From: Cerioporus squamosus
Taxonomy: Eukaryota; Basidiomycota; Agaricomycetes; Polyporales; Polyporaceae
Direction: 5' to 3'
Length of the DNA: 13,717 nucleotides
Assembly (NCBI GenBank): GCA_022592435.1
Contig: JABYQS010000767.1
Span: forward strand, 1-13,717
Of this stretch, positions 7,815-13,717 are shown one piece after another. The stretch's first letter is position 1. Each line of letters opens with the position of its first letter. Position numbers and translations under genes: made by a program. Below the pieces are notes generated by a model that saw only the letters and a program-made list of their open reading frames with translations, ran no database searches and had not been told where the DNA came from.

Positions 7815-9339
7815 CTAGCAGTGAGTCTTCGGCGCAAACTTGAACTTTGTCTTCCCATTTGAGCCGTAGATGCCATATCCCGGCTCTTGGTCCTCCGAGT
7901 AGATGTGCGCGAACCAGCCCACGCCACCGCCGGGCTGGGCTTTGAGGTCCTCGCAATGGTCGTCGAGGAGCTGGTAGTACACGCGCTCGTTGTCAACATT
8001 GGCCACGGCGTTGGGATTGGTCGGTTTGGTACTGCCAGAAGCGAGCGACGGCCATCCGTTCTGCATCCATCATTGTTTGTCAGGATCCAACATTACGACG
8101 AACAGGGTTGTGGCGCAGCGCACCTCATCGAAGTACTAGTACATCTTCTTGCCCTTCCCATGGTCCGTGAAGTACTTGAGGTCGCGTTCCACGATCGGCC
8201 AGGCTTTCTGGGCTGAAGCAAGATCGCTGCACTTAGTAGGGATCCCGACCGCAGTATAACAGCAACTACAAACCCGTCGAAGCATCAGGCGAGAAGAAGG
8301 GCAGCACGTGGATGTTTATGGAATCGATGGCGTCCAGCACAGCTTGAGCCTTGTCCTTGTTCTTCTGGTACCCGTACGCCATTTCGCTGACCGTGACGGG
8401 GATTCCCACGTCCGCGAGCTGCTTCTTCGCTGCGGTGACCTGCTTAGCGAGCTCGCCGGGCTCGATAGCGCTGTCGAAGAGTGGCTCGGATCCGAACTGG
8501 ACGACGCGCGTGACGAACTTGGCCTTCGGGTTGGACTGGAGGGTGTTGAAGAGGCTGTCGCGTCGGGTCATCCATTTGTTGTCCCCCTCGAAGCCGAACT
8601 CCATGGAGTGGAGGCGACGGTCAGAAACAGACTATCCAGGGTAGCATATAGAGTCCTTCCCGACTTACCCAAATTAGAGCGTGTACACCCAGTCCATTAT
8701 CCCAGGCGGCATCGACGACGTCGTCACTGAGTAGCAGGAGAGTTAGACACACGCCGTCTCACTTACTACGATGGAGAGGGCCTCACTAGAAGCTTTTACG
8801 TTTATCGCACGTTCCATAGAGGCGGACATAGCGGGAGTTGAAGGTCTTGCGAATATCAGCAAACTCCTTTTGGAGTTGTTTCTTGCTTTGACCTGTCATA
8901 TGCGTCGCGCTGGTTAATTCAACGCGTACTGACGGCGATGAGGGTGACACTCACAGGCAGTGACCTCGTAGCTGAAACCGAGGAAGGCGTACTCGGTACT
9001 TGCATCACACCACCAGTTAGTAGTGTCCTGCGGTACGTCGTTCGGCATCTGAAAGTCTAGCGCGGGGAAGCAGTTGGAGGCAGACGGTGAACTGGGGGTG
9101 GTCGCGGGTCTGGAGGTATGTGATGGGGACGTCGAAGAGTGTGTCGGCGTGACGCTCTGTTTGACGGTTGAAGTCGGTGTGGCGGAACCAGAGGAGCTGC
9201 TCGGAAAGCCGGACCTGGCTCTGCATGCGCGGGGACGCTTCGAATTGCGGATAGGCTGCGCATCGGCCAAGGAAACACATGAGAGAACGAGTGCAAGCGA
9301 AAAGAGAGTGAGGATGAAGTGAGTGAGTGTGCGCGCCAT
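7815..9339 (-). pseudogene. Secreted GH17-like beta-glucanase copy A, interrupted by an in-frame TAG before the catalytic nucleophile
   Basis: Exons are 9339-8955, 8892-8787, 8726-8669, 8598-8274, 8212-8124 and 8060-7815; all introns are 60-70 bases with good sites. Residues 1-27 are a signal peptide (ARTLTHFILTLFSLALVLSC), followed by a long Ser/Thr/Pro linker. The enzyme domain then matches copy B closely: NWWCDASTEYAFLGFSYEVTA, SRYVRLYGTCD, GLGVHALIW, predicted acid/base Glu221 in VVQFGSEPLF, VTVSEMAYGY, and DENGWPS with the predicted nucleophile. Codon 317 is TAG (complement of 8136-8138), lying in TAC-TAG-TAC where copy B has a single TAC. The stop precedes the would-be nucleophile Glu321, so a 316-residue product would be inactive. 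The sequence after the stop is still well conserved, so the break is recent, is a sequence error, or is read through. No alternative splice restores the motif. Confidence 0.8.
8133..8142. other. 10-base palindrome GTACTAGTAC carrying the premature stop
   Basis: Compared with copy B (ATGTACTTTGACGAG), copy A has six extra bases, giving GTAC-TA-GTAC. This is a perfect palindrome and also a GTAC duplication around two bases. It keeps the downstream frame but inserts TAG. Confidence 0.8.
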
Positions 9340-9854
9340 GCCGAGTCGTCGCAGGCTGCGATTCTTGCCGCCGATGCCAGAAGAGGAGGAGGAAAACGAC
9401 CGACCTTCGCACACCGTCTCGTAGTTATAGAGTTTCGGAGGCATGATGCACGGCCCGATGCCCAAATACTGAACAAAAGTCCAGGCATGGGCGGACAATG
9501 GAACGCTTGTGCGCGCGGTGCCAGAACGCCGCACGAATCGATATGGAGATTGCCCTGTACTATGAGTACAAATGCCGCGTGTATTCCCTCAGCAATAACC
9601 CAGACACACCGTCATAAATACACCTAAGCCCAATAATGAATTGATCCAGCAGTTGCAGTCGTCTCTGGTCGTGAAAAGGTCGTTCGAGAGGTCGTTAGTG
9701 TTACAAGGCCAGCGGTTGGTATTGTCCGGGCGCAGGCGCTTCGCCCTTGACTACACCCGTTTCGCACGCCGGCCAACCACGCCGCCGCCACCGCCGACCA
9801 AAGGTTGCGTGAATCTCCATGCGAGGTCAGGGACTTGGCAGGTCGCGCCCGGGC
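9340..9854. other. Intergenic region between the tandem GH17-like genes
   Basis: It holds the promoter of copy A at its left end and the 3' flank of copy B at its right end. Frames continue upstream of the chosen start of copy A, but the signal peptide fixes the start at 9339. No other gene is supported. Confidence 0.45.
9423..9430 (-). promoter_or_regulatory. Possible TATA box of GH17-like copy A
   Basis: The minus strand reads CTATAACT, about 85 bases upstream of the ATG at 9339, the same distance as in the zinc-finger-like gene. Confidence 0.4.
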
Positions 9855-11277
9855 TCAGCAGTGCGTCCTGGGAGCGAACGGGAACTTCATCACCCCTTTC
9901 GAGTTGTAGATGCCATAGCCCGGCTCTTGGTCGTCCGAGTAGATGTGTGCGAACCACCCAATGCCACCGCCTACGACGGCCTTGAGGACCTCGCAATGTT
10001 GGTCAAGCAAGACGTAGTATCCTTGCTCGTTCGGAATGTTCGCCACAGCATCCGGGCTGTTAGGCTGGACGCCCTCGGATGTCACCGATGGCCAACCGTT
10101 CTGCACGACGAGATGTCAGGATGCTGGACTAGATGGTAAGCGGATGAACGGCGTACCTCGTCAAAGTACATCTTCTTGCCCTTCCCGTGTTCGATGAACC
10201 AATTCAGATCCCCTTCAACGAGCGGCCAGGCTTGATCGGCTGATAAATCCGAACGTCAGCCGTGGTTACACTACATGGTCTCAAGAACGCACATACAAGT
10301 CGACGCATTTTGCGAGAAGAAGGGCAGCATGTGGATGTTTATGGAGTCGATGGCATCAAGGACATCTTGCGCGCCGCCCCGCTCCTGGTAGCCATACGCG
10401 AGCTCGCTCACGGTGACCGGGATATGGAGGCTCGACAGGTTCTGCTTGGCCATCAAGACCTGCTGCGCAAGCTGTGCATGTGGCAAGACGTTGTCGTAGA
10501 GCGGCTCTGAACCGAACTGCAGCACTCGGGTAACGAACTTGGCCTTGGGGTTCGAATGCAACGCTGCGAGGAGGGTGTCGCGTCGTCCGATCCAGACGTC
10601 ATCGCCGTCGAAGCCAAACTGAAATAGGCGGATTGCGATGGTTAGCGGGATGTAAGTGTGCGAAGGATTCAAACCTTACCCAGATGAGCGCGTGTACGCC
10701 GAGTCCTGAAGTGAGGTTAGCGATGGCATAAGTGAGGAGATTAGGTGTCAGTCGCATGTGCGCTCACCATTGTCCCATGCGGCTTCGACGATGTCGTCAC
10801 TGGCGTGAGAAGTGCGTTAGGTTATCTCGGACCGAGTTCGGGTTTATAGTACTCACTAGAATCCGTCACGATCACAGGCGCCATACAGGCGAACATAGCG
10901 CGACTGGAAGTGGTTGCGGATGTCTTTGAACTCCTTCTGCAGCTGTGCACGACTTTGACCTACGGAAAAATCTCATTAGCTACGGTACCTGCAAACGGGA
11001 GACTTCATGACCACTTACAAGCCGTGACTTCGTAGCTGAAGCCAACAAATGCGTACTCCGTCGCCGGGTCGCACCACCAGTTGGTGTTGTCGGATGGGGG
11101 GACGGCGGGCATGACGAAACCGAGCGAGGGGAAACATAACGGCGCCGGCTTCGCCGCCGGGCTGAGCAGCGGGGCGAGGTCCTGTCCGAAGTCATGCGGT
11201 TGCACGCCCTTCTCGAGTGGAGCGGCCTGAGCGAGCCCTGAGAGAGCAAGCACAGCGAGGGCGGTGGTGAGGGCCAT
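9855..11277 (-). CDS. Secreted GH17-like beta-glucanase copy B, intact
   Basis: Seven exons (11277-11019, 10959-10857, 10799-10768, 10705-10680, 10618-10297, 10239-10157, 10100-9855) give 356 residues. All six introns are 56-62 bases with GTRNGN-type donors and YAG acceptors. Residues 1-19 are a signal peptide (MALTTALAVLALSGLAQAAP), then a short linker leads to a TIM-barrel-type domain: TNWWCDPATEYAFVGFSYEV, SRYVRLYGACD, GLGVHALIW, predicted acid/base Glu178 in VLQFGSEPLYD, VTVSELAYGY, and predicted nucleophile Glu275 in YFDENGWPS. These correspond to the GNE-like and E-x-GWPS motifs of GH17. GH17 enzymes of fungi hydrolyse or transfer beta-1,3-glucan in the cell wall; that substrate is inferred. 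The TGA at 9855-9857 follows a final RTHC. The gene is a tandem paralogue of the copy to its left, in the same orientation. Confidence 0.88.
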
Positions 11278-12004
11278 TTTGGGTCCCGGAAAAGGGAGGT
11301 GTAGATGTGGGAGAATGAGCGACAGTTTATGTAGGTTTGAAGCTACAAGCGACGAGGCTCGGCTGCCTGCAGCGGCCGCGCGCACGTATATATAGGTCCA
11401 GCGCGCACAGGAACCTGTCGAGCGGGCGAAGTGCGAAGTTGACGATAACTGTCTTGCTCGGGTCACCAGCGTGGTTGGACTAGGTGGGAGTCCATGCGCA
11501 GGATGCACACGGACCCGATTTCAGTATGCTGTGATCGGGGGCTGACAGGAAGTCGAAGCCGCTGTGGGCCGGACTCAGACTTTCTGATCGAGACTTGAAC
11601 ATGGTCAGCGGTCCTAGGTCGGCTTCCTCGACCAATCCAGGCAGCTGCGAGGCAGTTATAACAGCAAGAGATACAAATCAGTCTTACCAGGGCGCTGCGA
11701 GGGCGGCGGCAGCAGGTCTGAGCTAGTAGTCCGCCACATGGACGAAGCAGCCGAACAACATCACCCGCCTTGTCACGCGATCTTCTGTCACGAATCTCCA
11801 CGTTGGGTGCGAGGCAGGAGACTTGCCTCCCCGCGCGGGTGGCTTGAATGCGGAAATGAAGTACATTCATTCGCTGTCAGCTTGGGTCGAATACAGTTGT
11901 AGGGACCTGCTATCGAGGCTCCGAGGAACTTGGAAGCTATCTCAGCACGTGCATAGAGGATGAATGTGAGAAGCAAGGCACGTATGACGGAGTACTCCCG
12001 CGAA
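11278..12004. other. Intergenic region: promoter of GH17-like copy B and 3' flank of the DUF4045/gelsolin gene
   Basis: The left 120 bases form the leader and TATA region of copy B. From about 11400 to 12004 no frame with coding character or consistent splice sites was found. The longest minus-strand frame (ending at 11463) is Arg/Cys-rich and not gene-like. Confidence 0.45.
11387..11394 (-). promoter_or_regulatory. TATA box of GH17-like copy B
   Basis: TATATATA (CTATATATACG on the minus strand) lies 110 bases upstream of the ATG at 11277. Confidence 0.55.
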
Positions 12005-13717
12005 TCACCGTAGGTGAGTTGGATTCACGCCGAGCGGGAGCATCGTATGGTCTTGCAGTGCCGTGGAGGTCCAGGTAGTAGACTTCAGCTGTAAAAATCA
12101 CGATGTCAGAGCCAGTTTTCTTTCCATCCGGAGGCATAGGACGACATACATCTGCATCCGCGTCACTTGCGGGTATCAAGTTCATGTGGTCCGGGATATC
12201 TCCAGAGCTCTGCACACGGGTCAGACCACGAGGACACGAAACTCATCCGAGAGAAGTTGACTGACCAGGGCAGACCATCCAGCTCTCGGAACGCGAGCAG
12301 CAGGTCTGCGGGTATCTGTGTCGGGAAGATCAAGGCGTGCACTGTCGGAGTGAACGGTTGAGTCGACGAAGCCTTCGTCGCAAGCGCCTGATACAAGCAT
12401 TGAGTATCAATTCACCGACGGGCACTTACAAGGCGAGGTGGCTTACATGTGCGACGGAGAGCGCAAGTCGGATTTCCAGTCGTCGGCCTCGCGCCTCGCT
12501 GCCGATAACAACGAAGAGTTCCAGACGCAGTCGACAAGGAATACTGCCTGACTGAACTCCGGGTGACCAGGGAAATGCGTTACTGGCCTCACCTTCCAAG
12601 TAACCGATATTCAGCTTAGAGACCGAGGAAACGAAGAGTGGAGTAACTCACCACCTCACTCTGAGTAGCATCCACTATCCAGGCACGCGGGTCAGCGATA
12701 GGGGCCGTAGGCCGCCCATTTCCAGTAGTCGGCCTTCGCGTAGTCGCCCTCCCCTAAGATCATCCAGAACATCTCGTCGGCCTGACGCTCCTCCGTCAAC
12801 TCGACCACGTTCCTCTGGCGAAGGTGCGAGCGATTGCGCGTAGCCGAGCGCGGCACGCTGCTCGGCGGCCGTCGAACCACGGCCGTGCCAGACATAGAAC
12901 GTTTCAAGGATGGAGATGCAATAGCTGTAACCCGAACAAAGGTTCTTGATAGCCTACACGCAGAGTTGCGTGAGCTCGCAGCGATGGAAAGACTACAGAA
13001 GACCTACGAGATCGAGCTCGTCGATGAAGATGAAGCCCCGAAGCGATCGCACGAGGTGCTCGCTGTGTTCTCCGCGCTCCAGTGCGCGCGAGTGCCCTGT
13101 CTTGTGGCTAGCGTGCCCGCCGAGCACCGAGACGAAGTCTGGCGGCTCCCGACCCTGTTCAACCACAACCTGCCATACCATATTGAATGAGTCAGCGCTG
13201 CCCACGCACGTTCGGGGCACTGTACGTACTGGGGTCGTTCCATATCGCCGCGCAGCTCCTGCACCTTCTGCAACTCCTTCTCTCCCGTTTGTGCGCGCTT
13301 CCCGTGCCACGCCCACCTTCGTCGTCACAAGCCCGCTGGACTTCACCTTTGCACGGTGGATCACAGCGAGCACTTCCGAGTCGTAGAAGACATGCGCGTT
13401 CGCACTAACGGCCGTTGCGGTACTCCCAACGATGGACATGACATCGACGGAGATAGTCATGACATCCGGATCGGGTTTGTATGTTGTGCAAGGCGCGCGA
13501 TACAGTGCTTCTACATCGACACGTGGAAGAGGGTCATCGGTATGCACTGCAAGTGCCTGTTACGGCGCATTGCACTGGCGGGAGCGTTAACATACTCACC
13601 CAAACGGATAAGCTCGTCCTTAGCGGCAGTCTTCGGGGGGGTGGTTGAGATACAACAGGAGCTGGCACCTGGACCTCGGGATCCGGAACCTTCTCTTGCA
13701 AGTGAACTGTGATCTCA
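12005..13717 (-). CDS. C-terminal part of a DUF4045/gelsolin-repeat protein, 5' end outside the window, with about eight small frame breaks
   Basis: Eight exons can be traced: 13717-13600, 13546-13230, 13169-13008, 12953-12652, 12592-12447, 12387-12266, 12207-12150 and 12088-12005 (stop TGA 12005-12007). Together they encode about 435 residues. The introns are 53-61 bases with clean sites. Gelsolin-type motifs run in order: HVFYDSEVLAVIHRAKVKSS, WHGKRAQTGEKE, ARRYGTTP, RQGTRAHWSAENTA, FIFIDELDL, NLCSGYSYC, FYVWHGRGSTAAEQRAAL, DEMFWMILGEGDYAKADYW, VFLVDCVW, LFVVIGSEARGRR, PDHMNLIPASDA and ALQDHTMLPLGVNP. From memory this is the C-terminus of fungal DUF4045 proteins with gelsolin repeats, a family linked to actin binding by homology only. 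Frame breaks lie near 13635-13641, 13312-13317, 13250-13253, 13116-13118, 13060, 12811-12816, 12714-12717 and 12519-12522. Once these are allowed for, every exon length and phase fits. There is no in-frame nonsense codon in any segment. Confidence 0.8.

Noticed and set aside
9340..9534. N-terminal extension of GH17-like copy A to 9534
   Set aside because: The frame is open but starts at GTG. The ATG at 9339 begins a textbook signal peptide and has a TATA-like element about 85 bases upstream.
11937..12215. Minus-strand 92-codon frame as a separate gene
   Set aside because: It contains a real exon (12150-12207) but then runs through an intron with GTATGT donor, CTGAC branch and TTTTTACAG acceptor. 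The true coding frame resumes at 12088.
12337..12555. Plus-strand frames opposite the DUF4045/gelsolin exons, including one giving EYQFTDGHLQGEVAYMCDGE
   Set aside because: It looked coding at first, but the minus strand here carries family motifs (LFVVIGSEARGRR, PFTPTVHALIFPTQIPADLL) joined by a clean intron at 12388-12446.
13170..13229. Coding use of the open stretch after RRYGTTP in the DUF4045/gelsolin gene
   Set aside because: The frame happens to stay open, but GTACGT donor, GCTGAC branch and TGGCAG acceptor mark an intron, and removing it restores the family order of motifs.

Overview
The window reads as nuclear DNA of a filamentous basidiomycete, most likely an Agaricomycete. It is GC-rich, and its genes are cut by many short introns (53 to 90 bases, GTRNGT-type donors, CTRAC/CTGAC-like branch sites, YAG acceptors). 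Start contexts are of the CAACCATG / CCAAAATG kind, and the protein families (a fungal GH17-like glucanase, a DUF4045/gelsolin-type protein, a mitochondrial presequence protein) fit. No bacterial signals, RNA genes, transposons or CRISPR arrays were seen. All family names come from reading motifs by eye; no search was run.

Layout, left to right. (1) 3-376 (+): the 3' end of a single-pass membrane protein, possibly a membrane-anchored aspartic protease, with a one-base frame break. (2) 1282-1923 (+): an unrecognised multi-pass membrane protein, possibly with extra 5' exons. (3) 2282-3091 (+): a complete three-exon gene for a mitochondrially targeted protein with one membrane segment and a long Ala/Lys/Glu-rich amphipathic tail. 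(4) 3284-6151 (-): a three-exon, about 900-residue nuclear protein with basic localisation signals, a degenerate C2H2-like region and an acidic/His tract, with one frame break. (5) 6852-7451 (+): a four-exon gene for a small secreted protein, assembled here from splice signals. (6) 7815-9339 and 9855-11277 (-): two tandem secreted GH17-like glucanase genes. The right copy is intact (seven exons, 356 residues). The left copy has an in-frame TAG just before its predicted catalytic nucleophile and lacks one intron. (7) 12005-13717 (-): the C-terminal part of a DUF4045/gelsolin-repeat protein. It has seven clean introns but about eight small indels, and its start lies beyond the right edge.

The genes do not form a pathway. 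The GH17 pair is a local duplication, probably for cell-wall beta-glucan. The DUF4045/gelsolin and zinc-finger genes look like ordinary fungal housekeeping or regulatory genes.

The points most worth a second look are the broken GH17 copy with its palindromic insertion, the contrast between many indels and intact splice sites in the right-hand gene, the unrecognised spliced secreted gene, and a 60-base tandem duplication that spans a used 3' splice site.
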